From NCBI RefSeq assembly GCF_040183065.1, contig NW_027185501.1, positions 682,001 through 746,000 on the forward strand: a stretch of DNA of 64,000 nt. Direction: 5' to 3'. Under the pieces are notes generated by a model. That model had not been told where the DNA came from. It saw only the letters and a list, made by a program, of their open reading frames with translations, and did no database searches. Positions within the stretch are counted from its first letter, which is position 1. Every line of letters begins with the position of its first letter. The DNA is from Periplaneta americana (Eukaryota > Arthropoda > Insecta > Blattodea > Blattidae). Positions 55,116 through 64,000 of the stretch are shown here, piece after piece. The translations under genes and the position numbers were made by a program.

Positions 55116-55924
55116 ATTGAATCTTTAAACTAAAAGGTGTTTGTCTAGCATACAAGGAATCTTTGTAGTTACGTTATATTTAAGTTAAAATTTAATTCAG
55201 TTACAACTCAGTAATATGAATGAAAAATTTCCCTTTAGGACATACATCTCTTAAACACCATTTTTGCAGACACGATCTTTTGCTTCTACAGAGCAGTGTT
55301 ATTTACTTCTATTGATGTCACTGTTTACATTTATGCACGTCTTGAATGATAACAATAAATTTGTGTCATGTGAGAAATTGCAGCCCCTACGTATAACCCT
55401 AGATCATATAGCTCATCCCTATGAGTTAAAATCTACAACACTTTGAAGAGAACAACCGCCTGTATAGCCACCCGTCCGCCGTAACCGAACACGAGATGGC
55501 AGTACAGTCGCTAATGCAATTCAAATGGAAGTTATGACGTGACTCCTTATGTAATAACTAGATGGCAACATAGTAAACCTGACAAAAGTTGTTACCGTCA
55601 AAGCCTATAATGCCGAACAATCTGGGTATATATAAATAAGAAAAAAACATACACAAGTAGTAAAATATTGTTCGAGATAGAGACGATTAAATGATAATAA
55701 AGGAGAATTGTGGCGAATGAAGAGGGACAGACGGGAGAACCCTTAGAAAAAGTCATCACAAACTTAGCTTTATCCTCCAAAATACATTTGAGTGCAGGCG
55801 AATGAAGACACCGCAAACGTTGGCAAAGCTACGATGCGAAAATTGGCGAAAGCCATATAAAATTCACTACAGATGGACCTACTTACTATAGACACGTAAA
55901 ATGCATATAGGCCTACATATAGTA
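55116..55924. other. unassigned sequence
   Basis: Short frames at 55264-55446 (plus) and 55598-55816 (minus) have no recognisable family. Confidence 0.4.
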
Positions 55925-57135
55925 AAATCATTTAAAGATTTGGGTATTTATTTTACACATAACTTATGTCTCAAAATGCACTTAAATCACGTGGTAATTG
56001 ATCAATATTGAAAATTAGGATTTATAATCAGGAATACAAAATAATTTTAAAACATAAATAGGCCTGCTATTGATACCGGTACTTATATAAATCTCTAATT
56101 AGAAGTAAATTAGAGTATGTGTCTATAATATGGCCACCTCAGTTCTAGTCCCATCAGATGCAAATAGAAAGGATACAAAAAATATTTTTACATTATTTAT
56201 ATTAAACAAACATCACGTGTCGTCTTATGAAAAGGAAATTTCACGTAATCACTTACATTTTTAATTTAATTCTAAAACTTTAAAATCTAGACCAGGGATG
56301 CAGAACTGGCAAGAGAGGGGTGGAAAGCATGGGGAAAGCGTTGGTTCCCCGTCCACAGTCCACCGGCGTTGAATGACGTATCTGTGGCCCGTACGCAATC
56401 ACACACTGTTATCCAACCAGGAGATCAACCGTGAAAGGAATGTGCTACTATTGCGTTATCTATTGGAGCGAAGTATATAGATAATATTATCGTTATAACG
56501 TCAGTTTAAAAACCATGCGCTCTCCTGCATATGTTATTTCCTATATGGAGGTGTTAAAAGACCAGGAGATTAACAGTGATCTAATTTTGTAACTAGGGTA
56601 GTATAAATATGTGTGTAACAATGTTATTGTTTGTGCTGTGAGAGCGACCCAATAGAGAAGCGAGCACCCACGTGTGTGACCTTATGACATCTTATGACAT
56701 CAACATTCATTCACAGCATTACCCCGCTGCGTTTCATTCCGCAAAGACGTTCTCGTGGTTGGAGCACAGTAAGACAGACACTGAATACAAATCCTCTCCC
56801 CTACCAAGTTAATGACGTGCGGATGGAAGGAAGGGGTGAGTGACGCATCCGATAAGTGACTCAACGCCACACACAATTGTCGCCCAGTTCTGCAAGCCTG
56901 ATCTAGACGATTAATAAACAGTCAAATTTTACTCTATAAGACTGTTAACGGTATATGGAATAACTGTGATTTTCTTAAATTGCTCCAGTTCAATGTAAAA
57001 AGAACAGAATTACGTCATAGGCAACCTTTTGTTATTCCAATTTCTAGAACTGTCTCCTTCAAGAACTTTCCATTGTTTGTTGTGAGTACAGCTCTCTGTC
57101 TTTCAACTGTGATTCTCAACTAGATTTCAGTTTAT
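55925..57135 (+). pseudogene. LINE RT C-terminal remnant split by a hAT-like element
   Basis: Plus-strand translation in 55925-56292 reads 'KDLGIYFTHNLCLKMHLNHV', 'KLGFIIRNTK', 'MWPPQF'-type sequence and 'RIQKIFLHYLY'-like remnants. After the insertion (56901-57135) it reads 'NSQILLYKTVNGIWNNCDFL' and 'KLLQFNVKRTELRHRQPFVI' and ends near 57120. This is the thumb/C-terminal part of jockey-type LINE RT (VKDLGV..D..L.F..H, then FLYKLVNG..D...LL..I.FNVP.R). Many stops. Not obviously the same family as the other LINEs here. Confidence 0.7.
56293..56900. mobile_element. hAT-like non-autonomous element, perfect 8-bp duplication
   Basis: 608 bp flanked by ATCTAGAC on both sides (56285-56292, 56901-56908). 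The terminal inverted repeats are CAGGGATGCAGAACTGGC (left) and CAGGCTTGCAGAACTGGGC (right, reverse complement). GC-rich with no ORF. Its removal rejoins the LINE fragment 55925-57135. Confidence 0.88.
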
Positions 57136-57441
57136 TAATTAAAAATTGTATACAATCTGTAAAAAAACTATTATGTCCTTAGGTATTTAAATTATGAATA
57201 AGTGTATTATAACGATTTGCTCTAATTTCGAAATAGTTCTGTATTATTATATTGTCATTTGGCACTAATATTAAATGCAATATTATATTCTAGCAAGTAC
57301 TATGTATCCTCCTTTCTTTCGTTTTTGTTGCTTGTTTTGTTTTTTCACTATTAGGCTATGTATTTTGTAGGCCTATATAAATTGTATCAATGTAAGCCAC
57401 CTATAATTGCTTGCATCTGTTGGTGGTGAAGTTTAAATACA

Positions 57442-57442
57442 A

Positions 57443-57524
<82 letters not shown>
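57442..57524. repeat. (TAA)n microsatellite
   Basis: About 27 AAT units with one AAC interruption; possibly the tail of the preceding LINE. Confidence 0.95.
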
Positions 57525-57527
<3 letters not shown>

Positions 57528-57714
57528 CAAAATATACACCAAGATATTTATAAAATTTATATTTTTTTAATCAGTTTCCCTCTACATTATATTCTCAATA
57601 ATTCCTGCTGTATAAACACTGTTTTTTGGATAGGTTATTAGTCACATTTGAACGTTTTTTCACTTTGCTATTTAACTACGCTGCATCAACTACGAAGTTA
57701 ATTAGCATCAATGG

Positions 57715-57885
57715 TATTTGTGATAGCGAGATGAGGCCGAGGATTCGTCACAGATTACCTGACGTTTGCTTTACGGTTCGGAAAACCTCGGAAAAAACCC
57801 AACCAAGTAATCAGATCAGGCGGGAATCGAACACGCACCCAAACGCAAATTCGGATCGGCAGTATAGCCTGAAAGAATGGAAGCA
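57715..57885 (-). mobile_element. tRNA-derived SINE, third type
   Basis: The minus-sense head has box B-like GTTCGATTCCCGCC (plus strand GGCGGGAATCGAAC near 57821). The body on the plus strand has 'gaggccgaggattcgtcaca', 'gattacctgacgtttgcttt' and 'cctcggaaaaaacccaacca'. No A-tail border could be fixed. Confidence 0.65.
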
Positions 57886-57977
57886 AGATAGGCTACTCTG
57901 AATTTGTATTTAAAGACCCTCGTTTCCCACAGTGAACACTGCGTTTAAGTAGTTTACTTACTTATTTAACTTTTACT

Positions 57978-58178
57978 TACTTACGACTTTTAAGGAACCC
58001 TGAGGTTCATTGCCGCCCTCACATCAGCCCGCCATCGGTCCCTATCCTGAGCAAGATTAATCCAGTCTCTACAATCATAACCCATCTCCCTCAAAGCCAT
58101 TTTAATGTTATCCTTCCCTCTACGTCTCGGCCTCACCAAAGCTCTTTTTTCTTCCGGCTTCCCAACTAACACTCTATA
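57978..58178 (-). mobile_element. LINE 3' end, (GTAA)n-tail family, first of three in a row
   Basis: Minus-strand C-terminal codons (RDWINLAQDRDRWRADVRAA then MNLRVP) with a CTTACTTAC tail side at 57958-57988. It breaks off at 'ctctatat'. Confidence 0.9.
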
Positions 58179-58195
58179 TTAATTAATATTATTTA

Positions 58196-58998
58196 CTTAC
58201 AAATGGTTTTTAAGGAACCCGAAGGTTCATTGCCGCCCTCCCATAAGCCCGCCATTGGTCCCTATCCTGAGCAAGATTAATCCAGTCTCCATCATCATAT
58301 CCCACCTCCGTCAAATCCATTTTAATATTATCCTCCCATCTACGTCTCGGTCTCCCCAAAGGTCTTTTTCCCCCGGTCTCCCAGCTAACACTCTATATGC
58401 ATTTCTGGATTCGCCCGTACGTGCTACATGCCCTGCCCATCTCAAACGTCTTAATTCAATGTTTCTAATTACGTCAATTGAAGAATAAAATGCGTGCAGT
58501 TCTGCGTTGTGTAACTTTCTCCATTCTCCTGTAACTTTATTCCTCTTATCCCCAAATATTTTCCTAAGCACCTTATTCTCAGACACCCTTAACCTCTGTT
58601 CTTGTCTTAAAATGAAATTCCAAGTTTCACAACCATACAGAAGAACCGGTAATATAACTATTTTATAAATTCTAAATTTAAGTTTTTTTGAAAGCAGACT
58701 GGATGACAGAAGCTTCTAAACCGAATAATAACAGGCATTTCCCATATTTATTCTGCGTCTAATTTCCTCCCGAGTGTTATTTATATTTGTTACTGTTGCT
58801 CCAAGATATTTGAATTTTCCACTTCTTCAAAGGATAAATCTCCAATTTTTATATTTCCATTTCGTACAATATTCTGGTCACGAGACATAATCATATACGC
58901 TGTCTTTTCGAGATTTATTTCCAAAGCTATCTCTGTAATTGTTTCGAGTAAAATTCCCGTGTTTTCCTGATAGTTTGTAGATTTTCTCCTAACATAAT
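58196..58998 (-). pseudogene. LINE 3' fragment, (GTAA)n-tail family, second in a row
   Basis: Minus strand from the segment after the YADD box ('ETITEIALEINLEKTAYMIM', '[20 protein letters not shown]') through 'NKVTGEWRKLHNAELHAFYS' and 'RRLRWAGHVARTGESRNAYR' to the C-terminus. Several frameshifts. Confidence 0.9.
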
Positions 58999-59011
58999 AA
59001 TAATACAAGTT

Positions 59012-59316
59012 ACAAATGGCTTTTAAGGAACCCGAAGGTTCATTGCCGCCCTCACATAAGCCCGCCAGCGGTCCCTATCCTGTGCAAGATTAATCCAGTC
59101 TCTATCATCATACCCCACCTCCCTCAAATCCATTTTAATATTATCCTCCCATCTACGTCTCGGCCTCCCTAAAGGTCTTTTTCCCTCCGGTCTCCCAACT
59201 AACACTCTATATGCATTTCTGGATTCGCCCATACGTGCTACATGCCCTGCCCATCTCAAACGTCTGGATTTAATGTTCCTAATTATGTCAGGTGAAGAAT
59301 ACAATGCGTGCAGTTC
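59012..59316 (-). pseudogene. LINE 3' fragment, (GTAA)n-tail family, third in a row
   Basis: Minus-strand open stretch with 'LHALYSSPDIIRNIKSRRLR', 'WAGHVARMGESRNAYRVLVG', 'RPEGKRPLGRPRRRWEDNIK' and the intact C-terminus. Its 5' side is cut by an (AAT)n run at 59317-59360. Confidence 0.92.
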
Positions 59317-59360
<44 letters not shown>

Positions 59361-59460
59361 GTTTTATTTTCCCTGGCAGAGTTAAGGCCATCGGGCCTTC
59401 TCTTCCACTCAACCAGGATCAAATCACATACAGAAAAAAATACATACCAGTATACAAATA
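59317..59460 (+). repeat. (AAT)n plus short dispersed repeat, copy 2
   Basis: (AAT)n to 59360, then about 90 bp matching the reverse complement of 51303-51400 ('ggcagagttaaggccatcgg', 'tccactcaaccaggatcaaa'). Confidence 0.7.
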
Positions 59461-59712
59461 TGAACTTAAAAATAATAATAAACCTAACTGAGTAAAAAAG
59501 AGAGATTGAATACATATACACAATCAGCATTAACTTTGAAATAACAACAATAAAAATAAATGTAATAAAAAAGAGACTGAATACATAATCACAAACAGAA
59601 AAATACATTCTATTATACAAGTATTAACTTAAAAGAAAAAAAAAAGAATTAATACATATGAATATAATCTCACAACTAAAGGAATAGTACAATTAGTATG
59701 ATCAGCACAGCA

Positions 59713-59792
59713 CGTGTTACATTGAGACAATGACAATTACCTAGATATTAGTGTTAATATCTAGGTAATTGTCATTGTCTCAATGTAACACG
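59713..59792. repeat. perfect hairpin, 38-bp arms, 4-base loop
   Basis: Arms 59713-59750 and 59755-59792 are exact reverse complements (CGTGTTACATTGAGACAATG...ATATTA) around the loop GTGT. No coding potential. See finding. Confidence 0.95.
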
Positions 59793-60865
59793 ACAATTAG
59801 GTATATCTAGGTATCCGTATAGACAAGCTCGTTTAAGTAGTAATGATAGTATTAGTACTAATAATTATAATAAAATTGTAATATATATTTGTGTATAATT
59901 TGTTTCAACCTCCTGTAAACAGTCCTACAAGTCAGTCAAATCTCTAATTTTATTAATACTGTTGTTTTGTCAGTTTATCGATATTTTGCCTAACGTTTTC
60001 CCTTCCTGAATGTTGTATCACCAACTTGAAGTGTAGGGATGATAAAACAAGCATCTTACACCCCTCTCAGTAAGCCCTCAACAATTTTATATCTCTTGTT
60101 CGGAGGGGAATGGAACAACCCCATGTTTCATTCTGTCAGTTCATGTCCCTGCCAGTTAATTCTATCTCAATCCCACGACTAGTCCATTCTATCGCGCTCT
60201 GAATCCCTGCTGTGCTTTTACCTAAATAATCAAACTAAACAAAATCCACTTCTGTTTTCGACTTTAGTCTTAATTAAAATAAAGTTAGATACAATTAAAT
60301 TCTTTTACTACCCAATGAATAAGTTGAAATCTTCAAGGCAGAGAACATTAAACGCTGTAAAATTAATTTGTGCTAACACGTAGTAAGAGTGTTTCCAATG
60401 AGTTAAGTCCAAGGAATTGTGAGGGATTACAATTTAGACACAATCATGTAAGATGCTTAAGACGAATGTCAGAAGAAGAATTGTTAGACTCGATGGACAT
60501 GAACGAATCTAAAAATCTGTAAAATATTTTAGAGAGAAAAATAGACAGACATGTTTTTACTGTGTATATGAGAAGCTCATTTCCAAAAGGTGCCTACTAA
60601 CTCGAAAAAGTTAGGAAGTAAGATAACAAGTCTCATCACTTCTCGGTACCACATTCTATAATATGGTGGAAACAAAAGTTGCCAGATTGTACTATATTCA
60701 TGTTAAATTATATCCTAAAATCTTGCTTTCATTACAATAAGTACCAAACCCCAACTGATTTCTTTGCCAAAAGATACCACATCCGTTCTGCCAATTACCT
60801 GCTACTAAATCACACGATGCATGATGGCTATTGGTGTAGGGCAGGATAGCTATTTACTAATAATA

Positions 60866-60897
<32 letters not shown>

Positions 60898-61795
60898 AAT
60901 GTGTTTTATTGTGCCATTTCCATTTTAATATGTGTGTTCTTTTAGAGAGTACTTGGATGTAATCATAGGTGGGAGGGAACCTACAAAGGAGGACTTGTTT
61001 CGGGTACAAAGCACGTACGGTCAGAAGACCCGTGCATTGGATTTTAGACAAAATTATGATAATATGAAATTTTTGTGTATAATATTACTCAATAAATCCA
61101 TTTATCTATCTACTAATAATGCTTCGACAAAATGTTGTTTCTTGTATGTTATATGATATATGTGAAAGCCTGCAATAGGCTAAATGAATTCGGATCAATG
61201 ACGAACACTGTGATTATCCTGAAATCAAATCAAGGGAGTGAGTGAAGCAAGTATGTCGAAGAAAGATGTTGGGAAAATGAAAAAAAAAATCCAATATTGA
61301 ACCAAATGAAACTTGCTTACACGATAATGCTTTCTGTAATGGCGGTAGTTTGACAGCGACTAATGCAGAACCAACACTTACCCAGAAACAAATACTGTAC
61401 TGGCATATTTCTCTAGACCATATAATGTCCAAATGTAACTCGTACGAGGTAACCCCTGGCGTAAGCAACCCGCTGCGCATATTCTTTAATGTCGTTTTTC
61501 CTATTTCATATGGAAAGTTATTGACCTTAGCAGAGCATGCTTGACGTGCAGTATCTCCCGGTTCTATAGGCGTTTGGACACCCATGCTCTAGACATTATT
61601 ATGGCATTACATTTTTGGTATAGTGATTGTTAAGGATTGATTGGATTTGGGGCCTACAATTAATTTTTAATCGAATAATTAATATACCATAAAAAGAACA
61701 TACTTATTTTTACTAAATGTGAATAACAAAACTATGCAATGGTAACTTTAACATATGAAATTTAAAGTCAGAGTAATGTTGTAAAATAGTGAAAT
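59793..61795. other. mostly unassigned sequence
   Basis: A (GAT)n run lies at 60863-60900. An open plus-strand frame after a 'cttttag' acceptor-like site (60947 on: EYLDVIIGGREPTKEDLFRV then QSTYGQKTRALDFRQNYDN) and a 123-codon minus frame (61214-61585) are not assignable. Nothing else supportable. Confidence 0.4.
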
Positions 61796-63263
61796 CGAGA
61801 AGAGTGTCAGCTAGTACCGGACACACCCTAAACATTGTAATTTTTTCATTGTCTGAGATTAGAACAGTCAAACAGATTCACTTTTGTATTTTTTCTGTTA
61901 TTTCATACCAATCACATTTGTAAAATTCTCTAGTTCATTCGGTGTTAGCACAGTTCTCAAACCCTGGCAGAGTCACACTTAATCCAGCTTTCCTGGAAGG
62001 CTTCACCGCAAATGATACATTCTATTTCCCCTTCAAAATGTTTTCCGTCCTAGGTTTTAGTTCTTGTTTCGACTTTTTAGCTCTTTCATTTGTGCTGTCT
62101 TGCATTAACCTTTTTTTTCCCCCCATTCTTCGAAGCCTGTCTCCTTTCCAGCTGAGTTCTGATAAGGGCTTGATGAGAGTATCCCACTTCTGGCAGCTCG
62201 TCTTCTCACATTAAGCCCTCGTTGAGCAGCTTCTGCAATTGGTGAAATCAGTTTAATGATGCGAGTAAATTAGGGAGTCAGAGGTAGTGTGTTTGACCGA
62301 CATTTTGACGTTGACGTTGATGTTGGATCAAGATGCTGATTGGGTGGTTTCAAGCATGAAGCATGTCTTATAGAGCCAAAAGATTATTGTTTTGGGCTTG
62401 AGATTGGGAACAGCTGGGAAGAAGTGGACGGCTTGGCAGTGCACAACGTATGTACTGGCTTAGATGCTGAAGCTTCTTGTACTTCTGGAGGCTGAGGACT
62501 TTCCTCTACAGTTGTCTCAGGACCTTCAGATCCACCATTCCTGGACTCTTCAAGAAACCTTATAAGGGATATCAAGACCCTTCTGATGGCATGTAGTCTA
62601 AATCGGTGAAAATGTTCCGGTTGATGAATGCCAGCACATTCAAACCCTTTCATTGCTAATCCATGCGGCATACCCGTGAAAATCCAAAGTTGACCAGTTC
62701 TGCGACTTTATAGTCCATAATTCTTGAAAAACGATTTCTGGGCATCAATCCAGAGCAAGCTTCATTATATGCATCTTTGAAGGCCTTCATAACTCTTCTG
62801 TCTAATGGCTGAAGCCTATGCGTTGTCTGAGGAGGGGGACCCAATATGTATTTTAAAAATTGTCCGATACAAGGCGATAAAGTTCTGTCCGATACTACAC
62901 GAATTACACCGTCATTATATTGGCACCCAAATTTAAACTGTATAATAATTTTCATTGTAACTAATACATCAATCTATTATTTAAGAGTAACTTTACACTG
63001 TATTTAAGATATATTGTATCAATACTTAAAGTGCGAGAAAGGCAGACTACCAAACTTAAGTCGATGCACAGAAACTAAACCTCACAAATACAAAATGGCA
63101 TCTGCAAAGTGTATTCGTCGAGCGAATGATTCCAACTGAAAGCAGTGTTCAGATGTCGCATACAGAAACGTAACCATGTCACTCAGGTACTACCATCTGG
63201 TGGTAGATGAAAGAAACATCACTGTCCGATATTACCCGATGTCCGATACTACCCGACTCTCCT
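61796..63263 (-). mobile_element. pogo/Tigger-like DNA transposon, internally deleted
   Basis: The right end (reverse complement) reads GAGGAGAGTCGGGTAGTATC then GGACA, with the unit GGGTAnTATCGGACA repeated directly behind it. The left end reads GAGAAGAGTGTCAGCTAGTA then CCGGACA. TA follows the right end (63264-65); the left duplication is not clear. The transposase C-terminal remnant is inside, minus strand. Confidence 0.6.
62384..62955 (-). pseudogene. pogo/jerky-type DDE transposase C-terminal remnant
   Basis: The minus strand reads 'LKYILGPPPQTTHRLQPLDR', 'RVMKAFKDAYNEACSGLMPR', 'MDYKVAELVNFGFSRVC', then after a frameshift 'GLAMKGFECAGIHQPEHFHR'. The order 'THxLQPLDxxVxxxFKxxYN...YxVAxLxxxAFxxA...xxGFxxxGIxPF' is the end of the DDE_1 domain of CENP-B-like pogo/Tigger/jerky transposases. 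The N-terminal DNA-binding half and first acidic residues are absent. A Pro/Ser/Glu-rich tail follows to the stop at 62384. Confidence 0.8.
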
Positions 63264-63397
63264 CTAACTACAGCATGTTATTTTTCCGCACGAAAAAAGC
63301 TTCCTTTCGTATTATGAACATAATAATTTCGACTATTTTTATTGAATATTTGAAAGCACCTAGGGTGACTGAAAAGCGTTTCTGCATAGGTAATAAA

Positions 63398-64000
63398 TAT
63401 AAATTTTTAACGTCGTATAAAATTTTGTCCAATATTCTGTTGAGAAGATTAACTCCATATGTAGACGAAATTATTGGGGATCATGAGTGTGGTTTTAGGC
63501 GTAATAGATCGACTATTGATCAGATTTTTTGTATTCGACAGATATTGGAGAAAAAATGGGAGTATAAGGGTACAGTACATCAGTTATTCACAGATTTCAA
63601 AAAGGCTTATGAGTCGGTTAAGAGAGAAGTTTTATATAATATTCTTATTGAATTTGGTATTCCCAAGAAACTAATTCGATTAATTAAAATGTTTCTTAGT
63701 GAAACTTACAGCAGAGTCCGTATAGGCCAGTTTCTATCTGATGCTTTTCCAATTCACTGCGGGCTAAAGCAGGGAGATGCACTGTCACCTTTACTTTTTA
63801 ACTTCGCTCTAGAATATGCCATTAGGAAAGTTCAGGATAACACAGAGGGTTTGGAATTGAACGGGTTATATCAGCTTCTTGTCTATGCGGATGACGTGAA
63901 TATGTTAGGAGAAAATCCACAAACGATTAGGGAAAACGCGGAAATTCTACTTGAAGCAAGTAAAGCGATAGAGTTGCGAGTAAATCCCGAAAAAGACTAA
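63398..64000 (+). pseudogene. LINE RT fragment, (GTAA)n-tail family, cut by the window edge
   Basis: Starts abruptly at 'acgtcgtataaaattttgtc' and is then open for 200 codons. '[20 protein letters not shown]', '[20 protein letters not shown]', '[20 protein letters not shown]', '[20 protein letters not shown]' and '[20 protein letters not shown]' show RT domains with an intact YADD. An extra A near 63992 shifts the frame into a stop at the last bases. It lacks the TAA and A-run frameshift of the copy at 39256-40798, so over this stretch it is the better copy. Truncated at its 5' end. Confidence 0.92.

Noticed and set aside
60932-61156. possible host exon (EYLDVIIGGREPTKEDLFRV...)
   Set aside because: An acceptor-like CTTTTAG precedes it, but I recognise no family and see no clear donor; left as unassigned.

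Overview
The window looks like a repeat-rich arthropod nuclear genome. The host gene has short exons in long AT-rich introns with GT/AG splice sites. There are tRNA-derived SINEs, many LINE fragments and insect-type DNA transposons. The style of the LINE 3' ends and of the 'taggcct' motifs best fits a cockroach or other blattodean, but that species call is from recall and was not tested. I see no prokaryotic genes, CRISPR array, rRNA or ordinary tRNA gene.

One host gene is recognisable. Five minus-strand exons (15045-15355, 14801-14940, 5421-5587, 3258-3403, 1955-2099) join in perfect reading phase. They encode part of the N-terminal HEAT-repeat region of TRRAP (Drosophila Nipped-A), the scaffold subunit of the SAGA and TIP60/NuA4 acetyltransferase complexes. 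The 9.2 kb intron between 5588 and 14800 is almost filled with transposons.

Almost everything else supportable is mobile DNA. 3.5-6.1 kb: a fold-back element with a 77-bp-arm palindrome, a mariner-like transposase remnant and LINE scraps. 6.1-10.3 kb: an outer hAT-like element that holds a second hAT-like element (with a SINE inside), a decayed Helitron and simple repeats. 10.3-14.2 kb: a Tigger-like element, a transposase fragment and a 2 kb LINE remnant. 15.6-20.3 kb: a Helitron fragment, a MITE and a TIR element carrying a multicopy insect transposon ORF. 20.9-22.3 kb: a nearly complete mariner-like element. 22.8-24.6 kb: a tandem duplication of about 0.8 kb.

24.5-33.1 kb: two adjacent copies of a composite pogo-like element, each carrying the same nested mariner-like element. 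The second copy is split by a 4.7 kb hAT element. That hAT holds a SINE split by a PIF/Harbinger-type MITE, and the MITE is itself split by a Helitron. 33.1-38 kb is poorly explained sequence with exon-like islands. 39.2-40.8 kb: a LINE with a (GTAA)n tail. 42.4-48.9 kb: a 6.5 kb Ty3/gypsy-class LTR retrotransposon with two LTRs, primer-binding site, gag, protease, RT-RNase H-integrase and polypurine tract, broken by stops and frameshifts and inserted in a LINE. 52.2-54.8 kb: a nearly intact LINE ORF2. 55.9-64 kb: another LINE split by a hAT-like element with a perfect 8-bp duplication, SINEs, three head-to-tail LINE 3' ends, a perfect 38-bp-arm hairpin, a pogo-like transposase remnant and a LINE running off the right edge.

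I found no convincing new gene system. The value of the window lies in its readable insertion order, with several empty-site/filled-site comparisons, plus a few unexplained hairpins and iterated-motif TIRs. All coordinates come from hand reading; element families are assigned from motifs, not from database searches.
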